From: Bacteroidota bacterium
GTDB taxonomy: Bacteria > Bacteroidota > Bacteroidia > Chitinophagales > Chitinophagaceae
DNA length: 64,000 bases
NCBI GenBank assembly: GCA_023386555.1
Contig: JAEWJK010000016.1
Coordinates: 1 to 64,000, forward strand
Direction: 5' to 3'
Positions 6,672-16,205 of the stretch are shown piece after piece (within the stretch, counting starts at the first letter, position 1; each line of letters begins with the position of its first letter). The position numbers were made by a program, and so were the translations under genes. Under the pieces are notes generated by a model that saw nothing but the letters and a program-made list of their open reading frames with translations, was not told the origin of the DNA and searched no databases.

Positions 6672-8168
6672 ATGAACCTGAAATCACTACTGGCAAAACC
6701 CTTTGCCAACTATATATATAAGCAGATACAGAAAAGCAAACAAACTGCTGTACCAGACCAGGAAGATATTTTTAAGCACCTGATAAAGGCAGCAAAAAAT
6801 ACAGAGTTTGGAAAAGATCATGCATTTGATAAGATAAGCAGCTATGATGATTTTAAGAAAGCTGTTCCTATCCGTGATTATGAGCAATTGAAGCCTTATA
6901 TCGAGAAAATAAAAGAAGGTAAACAGAATATCCTCTGGAAAGGAAAGCCGATCTATTTTGCAAAAACCAGCGGAACCACCAGTGGGGTAAAGTATATTCC
7001 GATAACAAAAGATTCTATTCCCAATCATATCAATACAGCCCGTAATGCATTATTGTGTTATATGGCCGAAAGCGGTAACTATGATTTTGCTAATGGTAAG
7101 ATGATTTTTTTAAGTGGCTCACCCGAACTGGAACGTGTAGCTGATATTCCTACCGGTAGATTGAGTGGAATTGTCAATCATCACATTCCAAAATATTTAC
7201 GGGGCAACCAACTTCCGTCTTACGAAACCAATTGTATAGAAGATTGGGAAACGAAACTGGATAAAATAGTAGAAGAAACATCTGCACAAAACATGACATT
7301 GATCTCTGGCATACCACCATGGATGCAGATGTATTTCGACAGGTTGAAAGAAAAAACCGGAAAAACAATCGCTGAATTGTTTCCAAAATTTTCTGTGATG
7401 GTGTACGGTGGTGTAAACTTTGAACCTTACCGTGCAAAACTGTTTGATACAATTGGTAAGAAAATAGATTCTATAGAAACCTTTCCTGCATCGGAAGGCT
7501 TCTTTGCATTCCAGGATAGCCAAACAGAAAAGGGATTGTTGTTGAATACTAATTCAGGTATTTTCTTCGAGTTCATTCCTGCTGGTGAAATATTTAATGA
7601 AAACCCTACACGTTTATCGTTGAAAGATGTGAAAGTGGGAGAGAACTATGCTTTGATCATTAATAATAATGCCGGGCTTTGGGGTTATAATATTGGTGAT
7701 ACAGTAAAGTTTGTCAGCACCAACCCTTATCGTTTAGTAGTAAGTGGAAGAACCAAACATTATATCTCGGCTTTCGGAGAACATGTTATTGCCGAAGAAG
7801 TGGAACAAGCACTAATGCAAGCTGCAGCCGAGGAAAACATTCATATCACTGAATTCACAGTAGCACCTTTTGTTTCTTCAGGTGAGGGAAAAAGTTATCA
7901 TGAATGGTTCGTTGAGTTTGAAAATACACCTGCTGATATCGAAGCTTTTCGTTTGAAAGTCGATAATAATCTTCGTAAGAAGAATGTATATTATGATGAT
8001 CTTATTGCCGGGAATATTCTTGATACACTAAAAATAAACCAGGTAAAAAAGAATGGTTTTATAGATTATATGAAGTCGATTGGAAAGTTAGGTGGACAAA
8101 ACAAAGTACCTCGTTTAAGTAATGATAGAAAGTTGGCTGATGCATTAGAGTCTTATATCATTCGTTAA
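6672..8168 (+). CDS. GH3 family acyl-adenylating protein
   Basis: 498 residues from the ATG at 6672; the frame is open from a TTG at 6654, but that lies in the -7 box. It belongs to the GH3 auxin-responsive-promoter-like family of the ANL superfamily. The ATP-binding motif is AKTSGTTSGVKYIPIT near residue 100, with YGGVNFEPY and ETFPASEGFFAFQ (motif 2/3 region) and a C-terminal subdomain with SGRTKHYISAFGEHV. Plant relatives ligate amino acids to acyl hormones. In Bacteroidota the substrate is unknown, so an acyl-adenylate-dependent ligase is as far as the sequence goes. Monocistronic or loosely followed by dxr (76 bp gap). Confidence 0.85.
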   Translation: MNLKSLLAKPFANYIYKQIQKSKQTAVPDQEDIFKHLIKAAKNTEFGKDHAFDKISSYDDFKKAVPIRDYEQLKPYIEKIKEGKQNILWKGKPIYFAKTSGTTSGVKYIPITKDSIPNHINTARNALLCYMAESGNYDFANGKMIFLSGSPELERVADIPTGRLSGIVNHHIPKYLRGNQLPSYETNCIEDWETKLDKIVEETSAQNMTLISGIPPWMQMYFDRLKEKTGKTIAELFPKFSVMVYGGVNFEPYRAKLFDTIGKKIDSIETFPASEGFFAFQDSQTEKGLLLNTNSGIFFEFIPAGEIFNENPTRLSLKDVKVGENYALIINNNAGLWGYNIGDTVKFVSTNPYRLVVSGRTKHYISAFGEHVIAEEVEQALMQAAAEENIHITEFTVAPFVSSGEGKSYHEWFVEFENTPADIEAFRLKVDNNLRKKNVYYDDLIAGNILDTLKINQVKKNGFIDYMKSIGKLGGQNKVPRLSNDRKLADALESYIIR

Positions 8169-8244
8169 TTGATACATTCAACAGAGCTAACTGTTATCTT
8201 TACTAAATACACTTGCCTCATTGACTAAATGACTTACTAATTCA

Positions 8245-9402
8245 ATGACTCAAAAACGAATTGCCATATTTGGTTCTACCGGTTCAATCGGTACCCAGGC
8301 CCTGGATGTAATTGCTGCCAACCCTGATAAATTCTCTGTTGCCATACTCACTGCTCACACGAATGAAGAAGTGCTGATTAAGCAGGCTCTGAAATTCAAT
8401 CCGCAAACGGTTGTGATTGTTGATGAAACAAAATATGCTGCTGTAAAAGATGCATTAGCAGGAACGTCTATTAAAGTTGCATCAGGTGAAAAAGCTTTGG
8501 AAGATGCAGCTTCAGAAGATATTTACGATTTCATGATCGCTGCAATCGTTGGCTATGCAGGATTAAAACCAACATTGAAAGGGATAGAAAATGGAAAAAC
8601 CATTGGTCTTGCCAATAAAGAAACCTTGGTGGTTGCAGGTGATTATGTAATGAGAAAAGCCGTTGAGAAAAATGTTGCTGTTATTCCTGTAGATAGTGAA
8701 CACTCAGCAATATTTCAATGCCTGGTAGGTGAAGGAAGAAATAAGATTGAGAAGATCATTCTTACAGCCAGTGGTGGTCCTTTTTTAGGTAAGAAGCCCA
8801 ACTTCCTGGTGAATGTAAAAAGAGATCATGCACTGCAACATCCTAACTGGAGCATGGGTGCAAAGATCACGATCGATTCTGCCACATTGATGAATAAAGG
8901 ACTGGAGATGATAGAAGCCAAATGGCTTTTCAATCTTGAACCTGAGCAGATATCTGTGCTGGTACATCCGCAAAGCATTATTCACAGCATGGTACAGTTT
9001 GAAGATGGAAGTATCAAAGCACAAATGGGATTGCCCGATATGAAACTGCCTATTCAGTATGCCATGGCTTTTCCGCAGCGAATACCGAACAACTTTCCAC
9101 GATACGATTTTCGCAGGCCTAATACATTAACATTTGAAGAGCCTGATACAAAAACTTTCCGCAATCTTGCTTTAGCTACTGAAGCACTGCAAAAAGGTGG
9201 CAATATGCCCTGCATTTTAAATGCAGCAAACGAGATCGCTGTTTTTGCATTTCTAAGAAATCGTATCGGATTCTTAGACATCACAGAGGTTGTTGAAAGA
9301 GCCATGAATAAAATTGCCTTCATTCCAAATCCAACACTGGAAGAATACTTTGAAAGTGATGGTGAGGCTCGTAATTTTGCCGCTTCGTTAATTCAGATGT
9401 AA
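8245..9402 (+). CDS. dxr: 1-deoxy-D-xylulose 5-phosphate reductoisomerase
   Basis: 385 residues, normal length. The N-terminal NADPH motif is IFGSTGSIGTQALDVI (residues 8-23). It also has PVDSEHSAIFQCL (metal and substrate site), TASGGPF, and the KITIDSATLMNKGLE and HPQSIIHSMV segments of the catalytic domain. It makes 2-C-methyl-D-erythritol 4-phosphate, the first committed step of the MEP isoprenoid pathway. It is followed by rseP on the same strand, an order common in bacteria, but here the 156-bp gap carries two copies of the dispersed intergenic element. Confidence 0.96.
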   Translation: MTQKRIAIFGSTGSIGTQALDVIAANPDKFSVAILTAHTNEEVLIKQALKFNPQTVVIVDETKYAAVKDALAGTSIKVASGEKALEDAASEDIYDFMIAAIVGYAGLKPTLKGIENGKTIGLANKETLVVAGDYVMRKAVEKNVAVIPVDSEHSAIFQCLVGEGRNKIEKIILTASGGPFLGKKPNFLVNVKRDHALQHPNWSMGAKITIDSATLMNKGLEMIEAKWLFNLEPEQISVLVHPQSIIHSMVQFEDGSIKAQMGLPDMKLPIQYAMAFPQRIPNNFPRYDFRRPNTLTFEEPDTKTFRNLALATEALQKGGNMPCILNAANEIAVFAFLRNRIGFLDITEVVERAMNKIAFIPNPTLEEYFESDGEARNFAASLIQM

Positions 9403-9444
9403 GGTTTTGTGTTGAGTCCACATTTGTAATGCTATTTTGCTTTA

Positions 9445-9460
9445 CTTGCGTCGCACTCTT
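9445..9460 (+). repeat. Dispersed element copy 1, GCGTCGC subtype
   Basis: CTTGCGTCGCACTCTT preceded by 'gctattttgctttac', in the dxr-rseP gap. Partial copy of the dispersed intergenic element, reading plus. It forms an inverted pair with copy 2, 40 bp downstream. Confidence 0.7.
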
Positions 9461-9499
9461 CAGGTTTCTGTAAGAAATCAGCTGAACAAAATACTAACA

Positions 9500-9523
9500 G
9501 TACAAGTGAGTGACACAACGAAG
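9500..9523 (-). repeat. Dispersed element copy 2, GTGTCAC subtype
   Basis: Complement reads CTTCGTTGTGTCACTCACTT then GTAC. This is a full core of the element in the dxr-rseP gap, opposite in orientation to copy 1. Confidence 0.8.
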
Positions 9524-9558
9524 GTGATTAAAGAACTAAAAGCTGACTAAAAAATAAA

Positions 9559-10923
9559 ATGACATTATTAGCAATCGACTGGGCCAGTGTGGGAGTACAA
9601 ACTTTATACTTCATCATGGCGTTTTCTATTCTCGTGGTTTTGCATGAGATGGGACATTTTCTTCCTGCAAAATGGTTTAAGTGCCGTGTAGAGAAATTCT
9701 ATTTGTTTTTTAATCCATGGTTTAGCCTTGCCAAAAAGAAGATCGGTGAAACAGAATGGGGATTGGGTTGGGTGCCATTCGGTGGTTATGTAAAGATCAG
9801 CGGAATGGTGGATGAAAGTATGGATAAAGAGCAGATGAAATTGCCACCACAACCATGGGAATTCAGATCTAAACCAGCCTGGCAAAGATTGATCATCATG
9901 CTGGGTGGTGTTACAGTGAATGTAATACTTGCTATCGTCATCTTTATTTTCATTGCCTGGGGTTATGGTGAAGAATATCTGCCACCACAAAATGCGAAGT
10001 ATGGATTTTCTATTGATAGCCTGGGGAGATCGATCGGATTGCAGGATGGCGATATCATTACTAAAATTGATGGTCAGCCTGTAAAAGATGCTACGAAAAG
10101 TGTTTTGCAGATCATTACTAAAGAAGGGAAAAGAATTTCTGTTTTAAGAGAAGGAAAGGAAATAGATATTCAGATTCCGGATGGAATGATCAGGTCTTTA
10201 AACGATAGTAAGGGAGCCAACTTTGCTTTCTTAAGATTTCCCGGAATAATAGAAGATTTCGGAAAGGAGTCACCAGCCAGAGATGCAGGATTACAGAAAG
10301 AGGATCAGCTGTTAGCTGTTGATTCTATACAAACTCCATATTTTACAGATTTTCAAAAAGCGTTAGCTAACAGCAAAGGAAAGAAAATTGCTTTGCAGGT
10401 TAACCGGAACGGACAAGTTATTACGGTTCCTGTTCAAGTGAATGACGAAGGAAAAATTGGTATTGCTGCAAGAACAGACATTAAGAAACTTGGATTTCAA
10501 ACAGAGCGTAAAGAATACAGTTTCGCAGAAGCCATCCCGGCAGGATGGAACAGATGCTGGAGTACATTAAGTATGTACACTACCGGTTTGAAACAATTGT
10601 TTACCGGCAAGGCCAATCCGAATGAATCTTTAGGAAGCGTTATCAGCATTGGCAAAATATTTCCAAAAGAATGGGGTGAGTGGGAAGCTTTCTGGACTTT
10701 GACCGCAATATTCTCTGTGGTATTGGCTTTCATGAATGTATTACCCATTCCTGCACTGGATGGTGGTCATGCCTTATTCACTATTTATGAAATGATTACT
10801 GGTAGAAAACCAAGCGATAAATTCATGGAGTATGCACAAACCGTTGGTATGGTGTTATTACTTGGATTGATGGCTTATGCGTTAGGACTTGATTTCTTAA
10901 GAGTGTTCAGGGATATATTTTAG
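9559..10923 (+). CDS. rseP: Site-2 intramembrane zinc protease RseP
   Basis: 454 residues. The first transmembrane helix carries the HEMGH zinc motif (His29, Glu30, His33), and the C-terminal helix region has the third ligand in LPIPALDGGH (Asp401). Two PDZ domains lie between (about residues 150-230 and 240-320). The LGG VTVN helix and the C-terminal pair of helices fit the family. It cleaves membrane proteins such as anti-sigma factors after a first periplasmic cut and clears remnant signal peptides. No anti-sigma factor gene is nearby. Length is normal. Confidence 0.94.
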   Translation: MTLLAIDWASVGVQTLYFIMAFSILVVLHEMGHFLPAKWFKCRVEKFYLFFNPWFSLAKKKIGETEWGLGWVPFGGYVKISGMVDESMDKEQMKLPPQPWEFRSKPAWQRLIIMLGGVTVNVILAIVIFIFIAWGYGEEYLPPQNAKYGFSIDSLGRSIGLQDGDIITKIDGQPVKDATKSVLQIITKEGKRISVLREGKEIDIQIPDGMIRSLNDSKGANFAFLRFPGIIEDFGKESPARDAGLQKEDQLLAVDSIQTPYFTDFQKALANSKGKKIALQVNRNGQVITVPVQVNDEGKIGIAARTDIKKLGFQTERKEYSFAEAIPAGWNRCWSTLSMYTTGLKQLFTGKANPNESLGSVISIGKIFPKEWGEWEAFWTLTAIFSVVLAFMNVLPIPALDGGHALFTIYEMITGRKPSDKFMEYAQTVGMVLLLGLMAYALGLDFLRVFRDIF

Positions 10924-10955
10924 TGTGGAAGTGAACTGCTGATGTGATTGATTTA

Positions 10956-10980
10956 GTACAAGTGTGCGACGCAAGGAACG
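10956..10980 (-). repeat. Dispersed element copy 3, GCGTCGC subtype
   Basis: Complement CGTTCCTTGCGTCGCACACT then TGTAC, between rseP and ssrA. It keeps the core and the CTTGTAC end. Confidence 0.8.
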
Positions 10981-11094
10981 ATGAATTAACATTCTGAAGC
11001 CCGTCTCCACAAAACATATTGCATAAATTTGCAAGCTAAAGTTCTTTGAAGTTTACCAACTGTAAACTTTGAACTGTCAACTATAAACTTTCAT

Positions 11095-11467
11095 GGGGTC
11101 GTATTGGTTTTGACAGCATAAGTTGCGGTAGGTGTAAGCATGCAGTGCGTTGTATAATTAGCACTCAAATCTGAATATTCGAAACACAAATGGCAATACT
11201 CAGTATGCCATGGCTGCCTAATCAGTGATTAAGTAGTCATTAGGGCCGTGTTGAGCAGGTTGGTCTGTTACCAAGCTCCACCGCCGACTTAAAAACAAAT
11301 ACAGAATGCTGTTGCAGAAGGCTGTGACTGCAGCAAAAGATCATTCAGCTAAGTGATGAGTTGGTTTGTTCATTTCCTGCTTATTGCCGACAAGTAATAA
11401 TGAAATAAGCATGTAGAAAGCTTATGGCAAATATGTTTGGACACCGGTTCGAGTCCGGTCGACTCCA
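11095..11467 (+). ncRNA. ssrA: Transfer-messenger RNA (tmRNA)
   Basis: The 5' end GGGGTCG pairs with CGACTCC near the 3' end to form the acceptor stem; the discriminator is A11467 and CCA is not encoded. The T arm GGTTCGAGTCC is present. The tag frame runs GGC AAT ACT CAG TAT GCC ATG GCT GCC TAA (11192-11221), giving GNTQYAMAA after the charged alanine. The hydrophobic AMAA end is the usual protease-recognition end of Bacteroidota tags. Pseudoknot segments follow to 11430. It rescues stalled ribosomes with SmpB. A terminator follows immediately. Confidence 0.95.
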
Positions 11468-11469
11468 CT

Positions 11470-11497
11470 AAGCCGTTCTATAAGGAACGGCTTTTTT
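11470..11497 (+). terminator. Rho-independent terminator of ssrA
   Basis: AAGCCGTTC, loop TATAAG, GAACGGCTT followed by TTTT. The 9-bp stem starts 3 nt after the mature tmRNA end. Confidence 0.9.
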
Positions 11498-11630
11498 GTT
11501 TATATATTTTTGTTTTAAATATGACCATTATTAAAAAACGCTTCATCACACTTTCAGCATGTTCTAAGAACAAATGAATGGTTTTTAGTCATTACTTTGC
11601 GGCATCCAATACCCGGTAACAAAAGCTCAC

Positions 11631-13862
11631 ATGCCCCATAGCCAATCTACCACTGAATTAATTAAGCAGGATCAGAGCAATTATCTGCTTGAGGTTTTTC
11701 TGAATAATACAGACAGCAGTGTAATCATTACCGATAGAAGCTTCAACATTACCTTCTATAATAAACTGGCTGAGTATTCGGCTCAACAGTTTGTAATGAA
11801 GCCTTTATACATCGGCATGCCTTTGATTGAACTTGCAATACCGGAAAGGAAAGAGGGACAATTAAAATTGTTTGCCGAAGTGTTAAAAGGTAATCATTAC
11901 GAGACTGAATATACTATTAATCTGCCTGATGGAGATTTTGTTTGTTTTAACCTGAACTATCATCCTGCTAAGAATAATGATGGGGAGATTGTTGGAATGC
12001 TGGTAAGTTCAAAAAACATTACTGATCGAAAGAAAAAAGAAGAGCAGCTTAAAATTAGCGATGAACGATTTCAACTCATTATCAAAGCGACATCTGATGC
12101 AGTTTGGGATTACGATGTTATAAAGCAACGAATATATTTCAACGATTCTTTTACTCGCTATTTCGGTCATGATCCTGCTTTATGGGAAAATGGATATGAT
12201 CTTTGGGAAAAACACATTCATAAAAATGATCGGGAAAGAGTAATTGCAAAGATCACTGCTGCCATTAACGGTAACGAAACATTTTGGGAAGATGAATACA
12301 GGTTTCTTACCAATGATGAATCGATCGTTTACGTGTACGATAGGGGAATGATTTTACGAGATGAAGCCGGGAATGCTTTAAGGATGACAGGTTCTATGCA
12401 GGATATAACTGAACGAAAACGAAAAGACCAGGCTTTGCAAAAAGCCGTGAATGATCTAAATAAGATTTTAGACTCGTCGGTAGATGTTATTGTAGTAACA
12501 GATGAGAATAACTGTTATGTGCAGGTAAGTGCAGCTGCAGAAACGGTTTGGGGTTATAAACCTGATGAACTGATCGGAAAATTGTGTTTAGAATTGGTAC
12601 ATCCTGATGACCTGGCACACACTAAAGATGTTTCTGATAAGGTGATGAAAGGTGCAAAAACCTCCAACTTTCAAAATAGGTACATACGAAAAGATGGAAC
12701 TATAGTACCACTCATTTGGTCTGCCAGATGGGATGAGAATGAAAAAGTGATGTATTCAATAGCCAGGGATGCATCTGAAAAAATGGACGCTGAATCTGCT
12801 TTGCAAAAAAGTGAAGCCATGTTCAGAACCATCTCTGAAAATTTTCCCAATGGTATTGTTTCAATTTTAGATAAGGATCTTCGATTTATTTACGTTGCAG
12901 GTAAAGAACTGCAAAGTCTCGATGTATCTCCATCTTATTTTGTAGGTACATCTTACTCCCAACATATTCCTGATGAAGATCTTTCAGTTAGGACAATGGC
13001 TGATAAAGTTTTTGCAGGAGAGGCCATGGTTTCTGAAATGAAATTTTTCGAAAGAAACTACCTGGTAAGTTCTGTGCCTTTGTATGAGGTGGATGGAAGT
13101 ATAGAACGTATATTGGTGGTGTTTCAGAATATTACCACACAAAAAAGTATTCAGAAAGAAAAGGAACTATTGATCAATGAACTTACTAAGAATATTCATG
13201 ATCTAAGGCAGTTCTCCTATATAACTTCTCATAACCTAAGAGCTCCTATTTCAAACCTCATAGGAATTATGGGGCTGATAGATATGAATGCAATCAAAGA
13301 TGCTGACACTGCTTTTTTAGTAGAGAAGTTTAAAGAATCAACATTTATTCTCAATGAAACGGTGAATGATCTTTTAAATATTCTTCTTATCAAAAATAGT
13401 GTGAATGTAAAAAGAGAATCATTTTCGTTGAAACAGGTATGGCAGGATGTATGTACTTCAGTAAACAGTCAGATACAAAATGCTGATGCTTTGATCAATG
13501 CCGATTTTCATGCAATAGATGATATCGTTTTTAATAGGTCTTATGCTGAAAGCATTCTGCTGAACCTGCTTACTAATTCTTTAAAATACAGGCATAAAGA
13601 TCGAAAGCTGCAAATCAATCTCTCTACATCTAAACAGGATGATTTCTTTGTTTTACATTTTTGTGATAACGGTATAGGTATTAACTTAGAACATCATAGG
13701 GATAAAATATTTGGCTTATATCAACGTTTTCATAATTATACCGACAGTAAAGGCTTAGGTTTGTATATCGTTCACTCACAGATCACGGCACTTGGCGGTA
13801 AAATAGAAGTGGAGAGTGAAACTGATAAAGGAACCTGCTTCAATATCTATTTTAAAAAATAA
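11631..13862 (+). CDS. Multi-PAS sensor histidine kinase
   Basis: 743 residues, no transmembrane segment, so a cytoplasmic sensor. It has four PAS domains at roughly 20-135, 143-265, 272-390 and 395-505; the second is PAS_3-like. These are followed by a dimerisation/phosphoacceptor helix with ITSHNLRAPISN (phospho-His534) and an ATP-binding domain with NLLTNSLKYR (N box), DNGIGI (G1) and GLGLYIVHSQ (G2). The signal is unknown. The next gene, 3 bp downstream, is a single-domain response regulator and is the likely partner. Confidence 0.92.
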   Translation: MPHSQSTTELIKQDQSNYLLEVFLNNTDSSVIITDRSFNITFYNKLAEYSAQQFVMKPLYIGMPLIELAIPERKEGQLKLFAEVLKGNHYETEYTINLPDGDFVCFNLNYHPAKNNDGEIVGMLVSSKNITDRKKKEEQLKISDERFQLIIKATSDAVWDYDVIKQRIYFNDSFTRYFGHDPALWENGYDLWEKHIHKNDRERVIAKITAAINGNETFWEDEYRFLTNDESIVYVYDRGMILRDEAGNALRMTGSMQDITERKRKDQALQKAVNDLNKILDSSVDVIVVTDENNCYVQVSAAAETVWGYKPDELIGKLCLELVHPDDLAHTKDVSDKVMKGAKTSNFQNRYIRKDGTIVPLIWSARWDENEKVMYSIARDASEKMDAESALQKSEAMFRTISENFPNGIVSILDKDLRFIYVAGKELQSLDVSPSYFVGTSYSQHIPDEDLSVRTMADKVFAGEAMVSEMKFFERNYLVSSVPLYEVDGSIERILVVFQNITTQKSIQKEKELLINELTKNIHDLRQFSYITSHNLRAPISNLIGIMGLIDMNAIKDADTAFLVEKFKESTFILNETVNDLLNILLIKNSVNVKRESFSLKQVWQDVCTSVNSQIQNADALINADFHAIDDIVFNRSYAESILLNLLTNSLKYRHKDRKLQINLSTSKQDDFFVLHFCDNGIGINLEHHRDKIFGLYQRFHNYTDSKGLGLYIVHSQITALGGKIEVESETDKGTCFNIYFKK

Positions 13863-13865
13863 CGG

Positions 13866-14297
13866 ATGCTACAAAAGGTTTTATTGATAGATGATGATAT
13901 GGTTACCTGGGCTATTTGTGAAATGGTGTTGAATAAAACTGCCTTCACCGAAGAAGTAGAAAAGCTTGGTAATGGAAAAGAGGGCATCGATTATTTTTCA
14001 TCTTATTTTGAAAAAAAGAAGAAGGGTGAGGCTGATCTTGTTGCACCTGATCTAATACTGCTCGATCTGAACATGCCTGTGATGGATGGCTGGACATTCC
14101 TCGAAGATTATATTCGTAAATATTCTGAACGTTTACCCGATACAAAGATTGCAATACTTTCATCCACTGTTAACCCCGAAGACTTTATCAGGGCTCAGAA
14201 ATATTCTATAGTCATCGATTTTATTAATAAGCCACTCACCATAGATCTTATTGAAGAGCTAAAATCTCACGAAGCTTTCAAACAATACTTTTCTTAA
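13866..14297 (+). CDS. Single-domain response regulator
   Basis: 143 residues made of one receiver domain. It has the acidic pocket IDDDM (residues 8-12), phosphoacceptor Asp67 in LLDLNMPVMDGW, the conserved Ser/Thr in ILSST, and Lys in INKPL. There is no output domain, so it probably works by protein-protein contact or as a phosphorelay shuttle, like CheY-type regulators common in Bacteroidota. It is co-transcribed with the histidine kinase before it. Confidence 0.92.
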   Translation: MLQKVLLIDDDMVTWAICEMVLNKTAFTEEVEKLGNGKEGIDYFSSYFEKKKKGEADLVAPDLILLDLNMPVMDGWTFLEDYIRKYSERLPDTKIAILSSTVNPEDFIRAQKYSIVIDFINKPLTIDLIEELKSHEAFKQYFS

Positions 14298-14337
14298 AGC
14301 TGGTATAGATTTTATTGCATTATGATAAATTGAAATA

Positions 14338-14610
14338 ATGCCAATAGAACAGGTAATTGGTATTGCTGCCGGTATTTTAACCAGCATCAGTATGTTGCCA
14401 CAGTTAATAAAACTCATCAAAGAAAAAAAGGCTGATGCACTTTCACCGGTAATGCTTATTGTACTTGTTTCTGGTTTGGCCTTATGGACCTATTACGGCA
14501 TTTTGAGACAAGACTGGCCAATCATCATCACTAATTCATTCTCATTGATCTTAAATATTACATTACTGGCATTAAGACAGATATATAAAAAGAGGCAGGA
14601 TAATAGTTAG
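14338..14610 (+). CDS. SemiSWEET (PQ-loop) sugar transporter
   Basis: 90 residues with three predicted transmembrane helices, the size of a half-SWEET that works as a dimer. The PQ-loop motif is in helix 1 (ISMLPQLIKLIKEKKADALS), and helix 3 has the NSFSLILNITLLALR pattern with the conserved Asn. SemiSWEETs carry out facilitated sugar flux across the inner membrane; the substrate cannot be called. It starts 40 bp after the response regulator. Confidence 0.88.
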   Translation: MPIEQVIGIAAGILTSISMLPQLIKLIKEKKADALSPVMLIVLVSGLALWTYYGILRQDWPIIITNSFSLILNITLLALRQIYKKRQDNS

Positions 14611-14630
14611 CCGGCTTCTATCTTCATGGC

Positions 14631-14722
14631 GTCGTCTGTTGTGTCAAATCGACGAGGAGATTCACCGAGACCAATATAAATTAAAAACTACGAGGTACTC
14701 CCTTGTACGTTCAGAACTTTAT
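14631..14722 (+). repeat. Dispersed element copy 4, interrupted
   Basis: The left part GTCGTCTGTTGTGTCA (14631-14646) and right part CCTTGTACGTTCAGAACTTT (14701-14720) of the element are separated by 54 bp of unrelated sequence that includes 'aaactacgaggtactc'. It looks like an insertion into, or replacement within, a GTGTCAC-subtype copy. Confidence 0.65.
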
Positions 14723-14745
14723 TCAACAATTATCAGCCGGTTTTT

Positions 14746-14753
14746 TATCTTCG
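14746..14753 (+). promoter_or_regulatory. Candidate -7 box TATCTTCG
   Basis: One mismatch to TAnnTTTG, ending exactly 4 nt before the ATG at 14758. The spacing equals that seen at 22109 and 33255. Confidence 0.3.
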
Positions 14754-14757
14754 GCTC

Positions 14758-15390
14758 ATGTACAACCTGCCATACTTCAAAGAAGAAGATAAACAAAGAG
14801 TACTTGAATTTATCAGGCAGCATCCATTTGCTTTTATCTGTGGATGTGATGTAGAAAACAAACCTGTTGCAACACAAATTCCCTGTTTCATTGAAGAAAG
14901 AAATGATAAGCTTTATTTAAGTGGTCATATTATGAAGAACACTGATCACCATAAAGCTTTCATGCATAACCCAAATGTATTGGCAGTATTTACCGGTGCA
15001 CATACTTATGTAAGTGCAAGTTGGTATAGCGATCAGCAAACTGCTTCTACCTGGAATTATTTAAGTGTACATGCAAAAGGTACAATGAAGTTTTTGGATG
15101 AAGCTGCGTTGTTAGAAGTATTAAAACACACGACTAATCATTTCGAAAACAATCCTCACTCACCAGCTAACTTTGAAAATCTTCCAAAAGATTATGTGGA
15201 TAAACTTACAAAAGCAATTGTAGCTTTTGAAGTAGAGGTTGAATCAATGGATAATGTATTCAAGCTAAGTCAGAATAGAGACAAGAAGAGTTATGAAAAT
15301 ATCATGGGCAAGTTGAATGAACAGGATCATGATGGAAAAAAGATAGCTGCAGAAATGCAATTGAGAAAAGATGAATTATTCAGCAAATGA
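14758..15390 (+). CDS. PaiB-like FMN-binding protein
   Basis: 210 residues of the FMN-binding split-barrel PaiB/transcriptional regulator family: MYNLPYFKEEDKQRVLEFI opening, PFAFICG, and the HANPHK-like segment ILMKNTDHHKAFM, then VSASWY and WNYLSVHAKG. In Bacillus, PaiB is linked to repression of sporulation and protease genes. In Bacteroidota the role is not known and it may be a flavin-dependent enzyme. The stop overlaps the pyrF start by 4 bp (ATGA), so the two are translationally coupled. Confidence 0.85.
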   Translation: MYNLPYFKEEDKQRVLEFIRQHPFAFICGCDVENKPVATQIPCFIEERNDKLYLSGHIMKNTDHHKAFMHNPNVLAVFTGAHTYVSASWYSDQQTASTWNYLSVHAKGTMKFLDEAALLEVLKHTTNHFENNPHSPANFENLPKDYVDKLTKAIVAFEVEVESMDNVFKLSQNRDKKSYENIMGKLNEQDHDGKKIAAEMQLRKDELFSK

Positions 15391-16205
15391 CAAGAGAATT
15401 TTTAGTTAACCAGATAAAGCAAAAGAGATCTTTTCTCTGTGTTGGATTAGATACCGATGTTGCCAAATTGCCAAAGCACCTTCAAACATCTGCTGATGCA
15501 ATATTTAACTTTAATAAAGCCATTATTGATGCTACAAAAGATCATTGTGTAAGCTATAAAATAAATACTGCATTTTATGAAGCACAAGGATTGAAAGGTT
15601 GGGAGGCAATGGAAAAAACTGTTGATTATATTCCTACAACACATTTCAAAATAGCAGATGCAAAAAGAGGAGATATCGGCAATACATCTTCACAATACGC
15701 AAAAGCATTTTTTGAAACAATGGCTTTTGATGCAATAACCGTAGCTCCTTATATGGGTGAAGATTCTGTACGACCATTTCTTGAATACGATAATAAATTC
15801 ACAATCGTTCTCGGGTTAACGTCAAATGCCGGTGCAAAAGATTTTGAGTTACAAAAAACAGGTGAAGTTTATTTATACGAAAAGGTTTTACAAACTGTGA
15901 GTAAATGGGGAACACCAAACAACCTGATGTTTGTTATTGGTGCCACACAAGCAGCAGAATTTAAAAACATCCGAAATATTATACCTGATAATTTTCTGCT
16001 AGTACCAGGTGTAGGTGCACAAGGTGGTAGTTTGGCTGATGTTTCTAAGTATGGAATGAATAAAGATTGTAGTTTACTGGTTAATGCAAGCCGTGCAGTT
16101 ATCTATGCCAGTAATGAAGAAAATTTTGCTGAACAGGCTTCATTAGTAGCCCAGCAATATCAAAAAGAGATGGAAGAGCAGCTACATTCGATTTTGAACA
16201 ATTGA
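15387..16205 (+). CDS. pyrF: Orotidine 5'-phosphate decarboxylase (long type)
   Basis: 272 residues, the longer type 2 (OMP decarboxylase subfamily 2) form. It shows VGLDTD, FKIADAKRGDIGNTSSQYA (catalytic Asp-x-Lys-Arg-x-Asp), TVAPYMGED and VPGVGAQGG with a C-terminal ASRAVIYA phosphate-binding segment. It makes UMP from OMP, the last step of de novo pyrimidine synthesis. It starts inside the stop of the PaiB-like gene and ends 1 bp from the stop of the convergent DUF3606 gene. Confidence 0.95.
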   Translation: MTREFLVNQIKQKRSFLCVGLDTDVAKLPKHLQTSADAIFNFNKAIIDATKDHCVSYKINTAFYEAQGLKGWEAMEKTVDYIPTTHFKIADAKRGDIGNTSSQYAKAFFETMAFDAITVAPYMGEDSVRPFLEYDNKFTIVLGLTSNAGAKDFELQKTGEVYLYEKVLQTVSKWGTPNNLMFVIGATQAAEFKNIRNIIPDNFLLVPGVGAQGGSLADVSKYGMNKDCSLLVNASRAVIYASNEENFAEQASLVAQQYQKEMEEQLHSILNN

